From NCBI GenBank assembly GCA_965214035.1, contig OZ243932.1, forward strand, positions 2,356,001 through 2,420,000: a stretch of DNA of 64,000 bases, given 5' to 3'. The notes beneath the pieces were generated by a model. It was given only the letters and a program-made list of their open reading frames with translations. It made no database searches and was not told where the DNA came from. Within the stretch, counting starts at the first letter, position 1. Each line of letters begins with the position of its first letter. The stretch is from JAJDYQ01 sp965214035. Lineage in GTDB: Bacteria > Pseudomonadota > Gammaproteobacteria > JAJDYQ01. The translations under genes and the position numbers were made by a program. Positions 45,677 to 52,402 of this stretch are shown in pieces.

Positions 45677-46782
45677 TGATCGGCAGATGCCAGCCGTTGC
45701 AGGCAGTTCTGGAATGTTTGATCGTCGATATTCAACAGGCTTTCGCCGACATGAACCTCCATAAAGCTGCTCATATTATCGACTCCCTTCAGATAAGATG
45801 GATAAAATTTTCCAGCCACCCATATACCGGACTCTCTGGCGATATGATCCCTGATTTTCTCAAGCATATTCACATCCTGTGCGAAGTGAACATGGAACAT
45901 ATTAACGACCGGCTGTTGGGGGTAACAGACCAGTCCGGGGATATTCTTGATGAGCCCGGCGATCATTTGGGCCCGCCTGATATAAGTGGGAATATGGGGT
46001 AGATATCGATCCATGCCCATGTGCGCGGCGACCACCATGGGATGCAGTTGATACAGATTGCCCCCCTGACGCCTGAGCCATATTCGGGCCTCATCAATAA
46101 AGGCCTGCTCGCCTGCAAGCATAGCACCACCGATGCCGCCCAGGGTCTTATAAAAGGATACATAAACCGAGTCGAAAGGCCGACTGATATGAGAAAGCTG
46201 AAAATCATTCTCCTGACTGTAATAATGCAGGCACTCCCATAGCCGTGCGCCATCCAGATGGATATAAGACACATATTGACGGGCTGTTTCAATCACACGA
46301 TTGAGTTGCTGCCATTCTGGCAAAAGTCCTCCGGCCCAGCGCTGTGGCAGCTCCAGCAGCAATGATGAAGCAGAACCATCAAGGGTAGAAAAGTCATCAG
46401 GTTCTATCAGGCGCTGGTGCTCACCCAGCAGGCTGGCCTGCAAGCCGTGTAAAAAACGATAGCCCTGCTGCTCGTTTATTTCAAGGTGGCTGGTGGGGTG
46501 ATAAGCAATTCGGGTCAGCTTTGACTGGTCGGCTCTTATGCGCAGGGCAATCTGCTGTGCCATCACGCCACTGGGCATAAAAACAGCGGCCTCTTTTCCC
46601 AGCATTCGAGCTACTTCCGCCTCAAAGTCATTCAGAAACGTGCCTTGACCGTACCGGTCAGCATCAACATCGAAATGCCGGGCGTACTCGGCCATATCCT
46701 GATACAGCGTGGGAATACTGGTTCTGCCATGCATATAAAAGTGCTGTCGGCATTGCCTGTATAATGTGGCATGATCACTCAT
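45673..46782 (-). CDS. Threonine-aldolase-like PLP enzyme
   Basis: Fold-type I PLP enzyme of the beta-eliminating lyase / low-specificity threonine aldolase family, 369 residues. The N-terminal segment YGQGTFLNDFEAEVARMLGKEAAVFMPSGVMAQQ and the HLDGARLWE motif are typical; the PLP lysine is in SFYKTLGGIGGAML near residue 215. Threonine aldolases cleave threonine to glycine and acetaldehyde, but substrate here is not proven. It starts 12 nt after argJ and overlaps the creatininase-like gene. Confidence 0.87.
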   Translation of the reverse strand: MSDHATLYRQCRQHFYMHGRTSIPTLYQDMAEYARHFDVDADRYGQGTFLNDFEAEVARMLGKEAAVFMPSGVMAQQIALRIRADQSKLTRIAYHPTSHLEINEQQGYRFLHGLQASLLGEHQRLIEPDDFSTLDGSASSLLLELPQRWAGGLLPEWQQLNRVIETARQYVSYIHLDGARLWECLHYYSQENDFQLSHISRPFDSVYVSFYKTLGGIGGAMLAGEQAFIDEARIWLRRQGGNLYQLHPMVVAAHMGMDRYLPHIPTYIRRAQMIAGLIKNIPGLVCYPQQPVVNMFHVHFAQDVNMLEKIRDHIARESGIWVAGKFYPSYLKGVDNMSSFMEVHVGESLLNIDDQTFQNCLQRLASADQ

Positions 46783-46794
46783 CTGTGCTGCCTG

Positions 46795-48018
46795 TCAGGA
46801 ACGGTAATCTGCATTGATGCTGACATAGCCGTGCGAGAGATCGCTTGTCAATATTTCAGTCTCATATTTTCCATGGTTCATATTGATCGTGATGGTTATT
46901 TCATCGCGCTGCATAACACGGATGCCATCCTCTTCCAGATACCATTTATCTTTTTCTCCCCCACGGATAACACAGACATCATCCAGAAAAATATCCACCT
47001 TTGCCAGCTCAAACGGTTCAACCGGCGCACGCCCCACTGCTGCCAGGATACGCCCCCAGTTTGGGTCCTGACCAAATAATGCCGTTTTGACCAATGGCGA
47101 AAGTGCTACCGTGCTGCCTATGGTCCTGCACTCCTCGTGGTTGTGACCACCGGTTACACGGATGCGTGCCAGCTTGGAAGCACCTTCGCCGTCACGAACA
47201 ATAAGCTCGGCAAGCCGCCGGCATACCAGAGTCAGCTTGGCCGTAAAGGCGTCATAAACGGCATCATTATCTGTCACAGACAGCCGACCTTTGCCTGTCG
47301 AGCAGACAACACAGGCGTCATTGGTCGAAGTATCACCATCAATCGTAATACAGTGGAAGCTGTCATCAACGGCAGTCTGTAGTGCCTGCTGCAACAATGG
47401 GCGGGGCACAGCCGCATCGGTGGCCAGAAATGCCAGCATGGTTGCCATATTGGGATGCACCATGCCGGCACCCTTGCTGATGCCGGTGATTCGGCAGGGC
47501 AGCCCATTGATGGAAAAGTGTTCCGTGGCAATCTTTGGCACCGTATCGGTAGTCATAATGGCCTGCGCGGCAGCCTGCCAGTTTTGCGCAGACAGATTTT
47601 GCAGTGCCCCGTCAATCCCTTTCCTGACTTTGTCCATTGGCAGATATTCACCGATGACCCCGGTGGAGAAAGGCAATACCGATTCAATCGGAGTATGCCG
47701 AAGTTCAGCCAGATAGCCGCAGCTATCGAGCGCATCCTGCAATCCCTGTTGACCGGTACCGGCGTTGGCATTGCCGGCATTGACCATCAGATATTGCGGT
47801 GATGTTGCCTGTAGATGTCTGATGGCGATGATAACCGGTGCTGCTGCAAACAGATTGCGGGTGAACGTTGCGGCGGTTGCGGTACCGTCAGCCAGCGAGA
47901 AGACAACAAAATCGTTTCGGTCACTATAATGAATACCGGTATCGGCAACACCTGCCTCAACACCCTCAATGGCATACTGATCCGCTGACAGAGTTTCGGT
48001 ATCATGTGAGGGAATCAT
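46795..48018 (-). CDS. argJ: Bifunctional ornithine acetyltransferase / N-acetylglutamate synthase
   Basis: Recycles the acetyl group in arginine synthesis, transferring it from N-acetylornithine to glutamate. The 407-residue product has the self-cleavage site in KGAGMVHPNMATML, where the new N-terminal threonine is the nucleophile, plus FSTGVIGEYLPMDK and GDTSTND. The start ATG 48018 is preceded by GGAGG. It heads a three-gene minus-strand operon with the aldolase-like and creatininase-like genes, an unusual pairing for argJ. Confidence 0.96.
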   Translation of the reverse strand: MIPSHDTETLSADQYAIEGVEAGVADTGIHYSDRNDFVVFSLADGTATAATFTRNLFAAAPVIIAIRHLQATSPQYLMVNAGNANAGTGQQGLQDALDSCGYLAELRHTPIESVLPFSTGVIGEYLPMDKVRKGIDGALQNLSAQNWQAAAQAIMTTDTVPKIATEHFSINGLPCRITGISKGAGMVHPNMATMLAFLATDAAVPRPLLQQALQTAVDDSFHCITIDGDTSTNDACVVCSTGKGRLSVTDNDAVYDAFTAKLTLVCRRLAELIVRDGEGASKLARIRVTGGHNHEECRTIGSTVALSPLVKTALFGQDPNWGRILAAVGRAPVEPFELAKVDIFLDDVCVIRGGEKDKWYLEEDGIRVMQRDEITITINMNHGKYETEILTSDLSHGYVSINADYRS

Positions 48019-48172
48019 AAAAACCTCCAGAAATCAGGGGGAGTTCCATACCTGCTTTAGAACCCGGATGCCCATCATAACACCAAAGAAAAACGGGTTT
48101 CCATGACTAAACGATACGGCCCGGAGAGGGCAATTTGACAAGGTTCAGGGGAAGAACAGGGGTTTAACCGCC

Positions 48173-48180
48173 AAAAGAAG
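48173..48180. repeat. Left 8-bp target-site duplication of the IS1595-family element
   Basis: AAAAGAAG here is repeated exactly at 51918-51925, immediately outside the opposite inverted repeat. Joining the two flanks restores the T-rich tail of the remnant gene's terminator on the minus strand. Confidence 0.9.
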
Positions 48181-48198
48181 GGGACTTATCGGGGAAAG

Positions 48199-48227
48199 TT
48201 GACAAAACCACGGCTGGCGTGTATAGT
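48199..48227 (+). promoter_or_regulatory. Strong promoter whose -35 box lies in the left inverted repeat
   Basis: TTGACA at 48199-48204 forms the inner end of the terminal inverted repeat; TATAGT at 48222-48227 follows after 17 bp. It reads inward to the transposase and passenger genes. The right inverted repeat carries the same TTGACA pointing inward. Confidence 0.65.
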
Positions 48228-48256
48228 ATGACACATATACAGAGACAACAAATCCC

Positions 48257-49189
48257 ATGAAAAAGCGCATCGCGACCACCCTTTCCCTGTTCTCCATCAT
48301 GGAGAAATATCCGACGAAATCCGACGCGATCCGCTACATAGAACGCGTCCGTTGGGGAAATTCACCGGTCTGCACGAAGTGCGGTTGCGATACGAAGATC
48401 ACGCCGCAGGCAAAGCATCCGGGCCGGTACTGGTGCGGACACTGCCGGGGCTATTTCACGGCCCTGACGAATACGCCGCTGGAATACAGCAAGGTTGATC
48501 CGCACAAGTGGATATTCTGCTCCTGCCTGCTGATGACGGCCCGCAAGGGGATATCCGCCATGCAGCTTTCCAAAGAGATTGATGTGCATTACTCGACTGC
48601 CTGGTATATGCTGCACCGTCTGCGTCTGGCTTGCGGTGACGACATGGAGGCCCTGCAAGGCGAGGTCGAGATGGACGCAACCTACTTCGGAGGCAAAGAA
48701 ATGAACAAGCACTCGTACAAGAAGCTGAACGCCGGACGCGGCACCGTGGGCAAACAGCCGGTTGTCGGGATGAGGGAACGCGGCGGAAAGACGAAGGCCG
48801 TTGCGGTCCACGCCGAGAACCGGGAGGTCGTCATGAGGCTGGCCGGCGAGAACGTCAGGAAAGGATCAACCGTCTGCTCGGATGAGGCCACTGCCTACGA
48901 CTCACTGGGCCGCGACGGATACAAGCACGAGAAGGTCAACCACTCGGCCAAGGAGTACGTCAACGGCATGGCCAGCACCAACAGCATCGAGAGCGTCTGG
49001 GCGGTCCTCAAGCGCGGATACAACGGCATCTACCACAACTGGAGCAAGAAGCACTGTCAGGCCTATGTGAACGAGTTCGCCTTCCGTCTGAACGAAGGGA
49101 ACTGCGAGCGCGACATGCAGGACCGGCTGAATGACTTGTTCCGGGCGATGGTTGGCAAGACCATCACCTACGAAGAGTTGACGGCATGA
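48257..49189 (+). CDS. IS1595-family transposase
   Basis: The 310-residue product has the family layout: an N-terminal zinc ribbon (CTKCGCD and WCGHCRGYF, residues about 38-65), a helix-turn-helix-like region (ISAMQLSKEIDVHYSTAWYMLHRLR is the segment, residues about 98-122), and the DDE-type catalytic core with MDATYFGGK near residue 143, SDEATAY near residue 212 and the N/E motif in NSIESVWAVLKRG near residue 240. It appears intact. Its stop overlaps the methylase ATG (ATGA), linking transposition and modification gene expression. Confidence 0.95.
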   Translation: MKKRIATTLSLFSIMEKYPTKSDAIRYIERVRWGNSPVCTKCGCDTKITPQAKHPGRYWCGHCRGYFTALTNTPLEYSKVDPHKWIFCSCLLMTARKGISAMQLSKEIDVHYSTAWYMLHRLRLACGDDMEALQGEVEMDATYFGGKEMNKHSYKKLNAGRGTVGKQPVVGMRERGGKTKAVAVHAENREVVMRLAGENVRKGSTVCSDEATAYDSLGRDGYKHEKVNHSAKEYVNGMASTNSIESVWAVLKRGYNGIYHNWSKKHCQAYVNEFAFRLNEGNCERDMQDRLNDLFRAMVGKTITYEELTA

Positions 49190-50055
49190 CGATAGCTACG
49201 TCCATCTCCCCGAGGGTCAATTCTACGGGGACCGGGCGCCGGATTGCAAAGCGCCGCTCGAAGCGGATGATCGCCTTCGGATGGTATGGCGGTAAATTCA
49301 CACATCTGGATTTCCTGCTTCCGCTCATCCCGCAGGACGCAACGCACTTTTGCGATGTATTCGGAGGATCGGCCGCCGTGCTTCTGAATGCGCCGCCCTA
49401 CATGGTCGAGACCTATAACGACCTCGATTCGGAGTTAGTGAATTTCTTCGAGGCACTCCGCAATCAGGGGCCGAAGCTCATCAAGGCCATTGGCCTGACG
49501 CCATTCTCCCGTGAAGAGCTTGTCCGCGCCTGCACTCCAGAAGATGGATTGTCGAAACTGGAACGGGCCAGGCGGTTCTATATCCGTGCGCGGCAAACCC
49601 GCACCGGGCTGGCGCAGACAAGCAGCGAAGGGCGTTGGGCGCATTGTGTCCTTACTTCTCGCGCTGGCATGTCCGGTGCCGTGTCCCGTTGGTTGGGCTC
49701 CGTAGAGGGACTTTCTGAGATAGCGCAGCGGCTCCAGAGAGTACAGATAGAGAACGCTCCAGCTATCGAGGTAATTCAGCGATACGACACTGAGGACACG
49801 GTGTTCTATCTCGACCCTCCCTACGTCCACTCCGCGCGAGGTGATGCGGCGGCATACGGATTCGAGATGACCGACGAAGAGCACGTTGAACTGTCGGAGG
49901 TTCTGAATGGAATCAGGGGGAGGGCCATCTTGTCCGGCTATCGAACCGACCTGTACGACCGCCTTTACGCGAACTGGCGCCGGGAGGATGCGCTGGAGCG
50001 CGTCTGCCATTCCGTCCGCAAGCCTCGGCAGGAGTCGGCTTGGATGAACTTCTGA
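49186..50055 (+). CDS. D12-class adenine-specific DNA methyltransferase
   Basis: Predicted N6-adenine methylase, 289 residues. Visible motifs are WYGGKFTHLDFLLPLIP (motif X region) near residue 33, CDVFGGSAAVLLN (SAM-binding motif I) near residue 56, and the catalytic YLDPPYVHS (motif IV) near residue 207. ATG 49186 overlaps the transposase stop; an internal ATG at 49267 matches the usual family start and would drop 27 basic residues. As the next gene is a restriction endonuclease, it probably protects the same recognition sequence. Confidence 0.92.
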   Translation: MTIATSISPRVNSTGTGRRIAKRRSKRMIAFGWYGGKFTHLDFLLPLIPQDATHFCDVFGGSAAVLLNAPPYMVETYNDLDSELVNFFEALRNQGPKLIKAIGLTPFSREELVRACTPEDGLSKLERARRFYIRARQTRTGLAQTSSEGRWAHCVLTSRAGMSGAVSRWLGSVEGLSEIAQRLQRVQIENAPAIEVIQRYDTEDTVFYLDPPYVHSARGDAAAYGFEMTDEEHVELSEVLNGIRGRAILSGYRTDLYDRLYANWRREDALERVCHSVRKPRQESAWMNF

Positions 50056-51143
50056 TGGGCACCGCTGAAATCCGTGCGTGGCTGGATGAAGTCTGGCGTG
50101 AGGTGTTGGACGAAGATTCTGACGATCCCGACGAAGAGGTCGACCGACTCGTCAATTCTAGCGTCGGCTCGATCCGGTATGCAGTCCTGACCCAATTGCT
50201 CGGCAAAATCGCAGATCGGGACCGGAGCCTGATGTTTTTCCAGCTTGGCGACGAGGAGGCGGGGGCATGGGATGCCCGCAGCTTCTCCGTTGCCGTGATT
50301 GTCCCTTGGGTGGCCGAGAATCACGATGTCATCGGAACGAGCGCGGAACCCTATGCGAGCAAGCCTCTTCGTCGGGCACGTCTGGAGCGCAAGGCACCCC
50401 ATATCAGGAGCGATGAAGAATGGGACGCGCTCCATGACTTCTTTGCCCCACTGGATAACGCCCCGACCAAGGAAATTGAATCCGCTTTTCGCCGGTGCCT
50501 CGCGAGCGTGGCGCGACGACTGTCGAGCCAGTCGTTCAAGTATCAGATCCCGATCCGAGTTAGCCTGCCAGATTTGTGCAATACACTGGAATCATTTCTC
50601 GGCGAGCCGAGCGGCGGTCATCGTGCGCTTGCGACGACCACCGCATTGATGGAGGTGCTTGGCAAAGGATTCTCGATCTTCTCCCGCGTTGAGTCACAAG
50701 GGCTGAATGAAGCGGACGCTGCACGCGGCGCTCCCGGCGATGTCATGTGCTTTGCCGATGACGGAAACATGGTGCTCGCTATTGAGGTGAAAGAACGCGT
50801 CCTCACTTTGGCCGATGTCCGGGCTTCGACGAGGAAGGCGCGCGAGTCGGATGCCGCCCTCTCCAACCTGCTATTCGCCACTCCGGGAATCCGGGAACAG
50901 GATCAAGCTACGATTTCGGAATCTGCGGTCTCTTCATGGGCGGCCGGACTGAACGTCTACCAGGTCGAAATTATCGAGCTTGTACGGTCTTCCTTCGTTC
51001 TTCTAGGCGAGAAATGGCGGCCGGCCCTGTTGCGTCAAATCGGAGCCGAGCTGGACAAACGCGGAGACCACGCCCACCGACGGGCATGGCACACACTGCT
51101 ATCCGATCTTGGTGACAACGCCAGAGGTGGCGCACTGAATTGA
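50040..51143 (+). CDS. SacI-family type II restriction endonuclease
   Basis: The 367-residue product resembles the RE_SacI family: SVGSIRYAVLTQLLGKIADR near residue 43, DARSFSVAVIVPWVAEN, then PYASKPLRRARLE, a GEPSGGHRALA segment, and a likely PD-(D/E)xK core with GDVMCF followed by LAIEVKERVL. TTG 50040 is chosen because AGGAG lies 5 nt upstream inside the methylase gene; ATG 50055 is an alternative. It overlaps the methylase by 16 bases. The recognition sequence is not certain: SacI itself cuts GAGCTC, but family membership does not prove the same target, and a D12 adenine methylase is not the SacI partner type. Confidence 0.8.
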   Translation: MDELLMGTAEIRAWLDEVWREVLDEDSDDPDEEVDRLVNSSVGSIRYAVLTQLLGKIADRDRSLMFFQLGDEEAGAWDARSFSVAVIVPWVAENHDVIGTSAEPYASKPLRRARLERKAPHIRSDEEWDALHDFFAPLDNAPTKEIESAFRRCLASVARRLSSQSFKYQIPIRVSLPDLCNTLESFLGEPSGGHRALATTTALMEVLGKGFSIFSRVESQGLNEADAARGAPGDVMCFADDGNMVLAIEVKERVLTLADVRASTRKARESDAALSNLLFATPGIREQDQATISESAVSSWAAGLNVYQVEIIELVRSSFVLLGEKWRPALLRQIGAELDKRGDHAHRRAWHTLLSDLGDNARGGALN

Positions 51144-51165
51144 ACAAGACACTTAAGGGTAAACC

Positions 51166-51339
51166 ATGAACGACAAAACCGACAAAGCGCTTGACGATGC
51201 AGTCTCCGCCCTGATGGGAATGCGGCTGGACGTGAAAAAGGAAACGGTTACCCCGCTGCCCACGAAAAAGGGGCTTGAGCGTCGCTACAGGATGACCGTT
51301 GACGACAAGGGCAAGACGCGCATGGAAGAGGTCAAATAG
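51166..51339 (+). CDS. Small 57-aa basic protein in the IS1595 passenger region
   Basis: Begins MNDKTDKALDDAVSALMGMRLDV and ends KTRMEEVK; no family recognised. It starts 22 nt after the endonuclease stop, with AAGGGT upstream of the ATG, and its codon use matches the preceding genes. It may be a regulator or an accessory factor of the restriction-modification pair, but nothing in the sequence proves this. Confidence 0.5.
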   Translation: MNDKTDKALDDAVSALMGMRLDVKKETVTPLPTKKGLERRYRMTVDDKGKTRMEEVK

Positions 51340-51341
51340 CC

Positions 51342-51714
51342 ATGGTTAATCTTGACGACGAAGATCTTCGACGAAAGCTTGAATCTCTCGGTGCAACCAC
51401 TCAAGTTGTTCCGGTGATGGCTTATCAGGTGATGGCCAGCGACCGGGCATGAACCCGCTTATCTGGTGCTCCACCCCGAAGGCCACGGGAATGAGATGTT
51501 GCCTTTGCCTTTCCTGATGAACCGTCAGCACATGATTGCGATGGCACGCGAGATTCTGCACTCTCTTAATCCGACGACGGAGCAGGAAGATGATACTGGC
51601 GACGCTGAACCGGATCGAATTCCGTCTGTCGGAAAAGGAATGATCTTTGCGGTCATTTCAGCCCGCCTGCAGCCTGGGAACGAGGAATCGTATCAAGGTG
51701 GCGGTATCCATTGA
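51342..51714 (+). pseudogene. Frameshifted passenger gene of unknown function
   Basis: An ATG 2 nt after the previous stop opens a frame (MVNLDDEDLRRKLESLG...) that ends at TGA 51450-51452. The adjacent +1 frame continues directly with GHEPAYLVLHPEGHGNEML and runs to 51714. The two parts read as one protein if one base near 51444 is removed, so the gene looks broken by a single insertion, or the base is a sequencing error. Function unknown. Confidence 0.45.
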
Positions 51715-51838
51715 TCGTGAGCCGCCCTTGCAAGATCGTGTTGTCCGCCGAGCAGTCGGATACCATCAGTCCCTCCGTGTCGAGAGCTCGGATGTAGAAA
51801 GCGATCTCGTGCAAGTCCTTGAACCCGCATCGCTCCAT
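51653..51838 (-). pseudogene. Possible gene fragment on the minus strand near the right inverted repeat
   Basis: A 61-residue frame (with GFKDLHEIAFYIRALDTEGL and LTINGYRHLDTI) has protein-like composition and lies antisense to the end of the frameshifted gene. It has no family assignment and no clear ribosome-binding site. It may be the 3' remnant of an older passenger gene, or chance. Confidence 0.3.
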
Positions 51839-51924
51839 CAGTTCCGCATCTACTTCTTCCAGTGTTCTATTTTACGGGAACTTCCAATTGTCCTGTCAAC
51901 TTTCCCCGATAGTTCCCAAAAGAA

Positions 51925-51956
51925 GGGGCCGGAGGACAATACAGAAATCCGGCCCC
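51925..51956 (-). terminator. Terminator of the barrel remnant, interrupted by the IS1595 target site
   Basis: Nine-base arms GGGGCCGGA and TCCGGCCCC with a 14-base loop lie 18 bases beyond the remnant's stop codon. On the minus strand the hairpin is followed by CTTCTTTT, the target duplication, after which the inserted element begins. Confidence 0.65.
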
Positions 51957-51974
51957 ACAAAGGAGCAATCAACA

Positions 51975-52281
51975 TTACCAGTATAGCTTTAATTCCGCGC
52001 CAATGCCATGATTTTGATCATCATTATCTTTCTCGCGGTGGATGGCCTTGATATCGAGTTCGGAGGTCAGGTCAAACGGACTGGACAGCAGACGCCAGCC
52101 GAGGGTCAGATCACACTTGGCATCGGACGCCGACAGGCTGGCATAAGGGATGCCGATGGCATCATCCATCAGGGCAAAGCCCCATTCGCCTTTCAGCGTC
52201 TGCAGCCTGCCATTCGCCGTCGCTGTAGGCCAGTGCCAGACCCGGCAGGGTCTGACCGTTGTCGCGGTCAATGCCCAGCAT
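51975..52281 (-). pseudogene. Decayed barrel end of a second autotransporter, paralogous to the giant protein
   Basis: The last 75 or so codons (51975-52204, ending GIGAELKLYW) match the C-terminus of the giant protein (ending SIGAEFKLRW), sharing LKGEWGFAL, IPYASLSAS versus VPYAGLSSS, LGWRLLS and SELDIKAI. Upstream, in a different frame, codons from 52281 read MLGIDRDNGQTLPGLALAYS, matching MLGVDRDNGRTLLGLALAYS near 15566 of the giant gene. The two pieces are joined by an out-of-frame deletion of roughly 0.8 kb relative to the intact gene. No larger part of the gene remains before ftsK. Confidence 0.88.
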
Positions 52282-52402
52282 GTTTATAAATTCATGGCGG
52301 TCGAGACTTTTTCATCAGCCTGCTAGAATCAGGGAATCAGTCCTCATCGGTATCGGCAGCAAGACATTGGCGCAGGCAAACAACAGACAATCGGATGGCT
52401 CG

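Larger units (their letters stand above)
48181..51917 (+). mobile_element. IS1595-family element carrying a restriction-modification pair
   Basis: A 3,737-bp element bounded by 24-bp terminal inverted repeats at 48181-48204 and 51894-51917 (22 of 24 positions match; both begin GGGA and end AAAGTTGACA when read inward). It is flanked by the 8-bp direct repeat AAAAGAAG at 48173-48180 and 51918-51925, the duplication length usual for this family. Inside are a full transposase, a D12-class adenine methylase, a SacI-family endonuclease, a 57-aa gene and broken gene fragments. The transposase and methylase genes overlap by four bases, as do methylase and endonuclease by 16, so they form one transcription unit. 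Confidence 0.92.

Noticed and set aside
49267..50055. Treating the methylase as a host Dam enzyme
   Set aside because: It lies within the inverted repeats of the IS1595-family element and overlaps a restriction endonuclease, so it is better read as a passenger modification enzyme.
51346..51561. Minus-strand 71-codon frame with a protein-like end
   Set aside because: It is antisense to the frameshifted passenger gene, which continues the plus-strand gene series with a 2-nt spacing; the minus frame has no ribosome-binding site.
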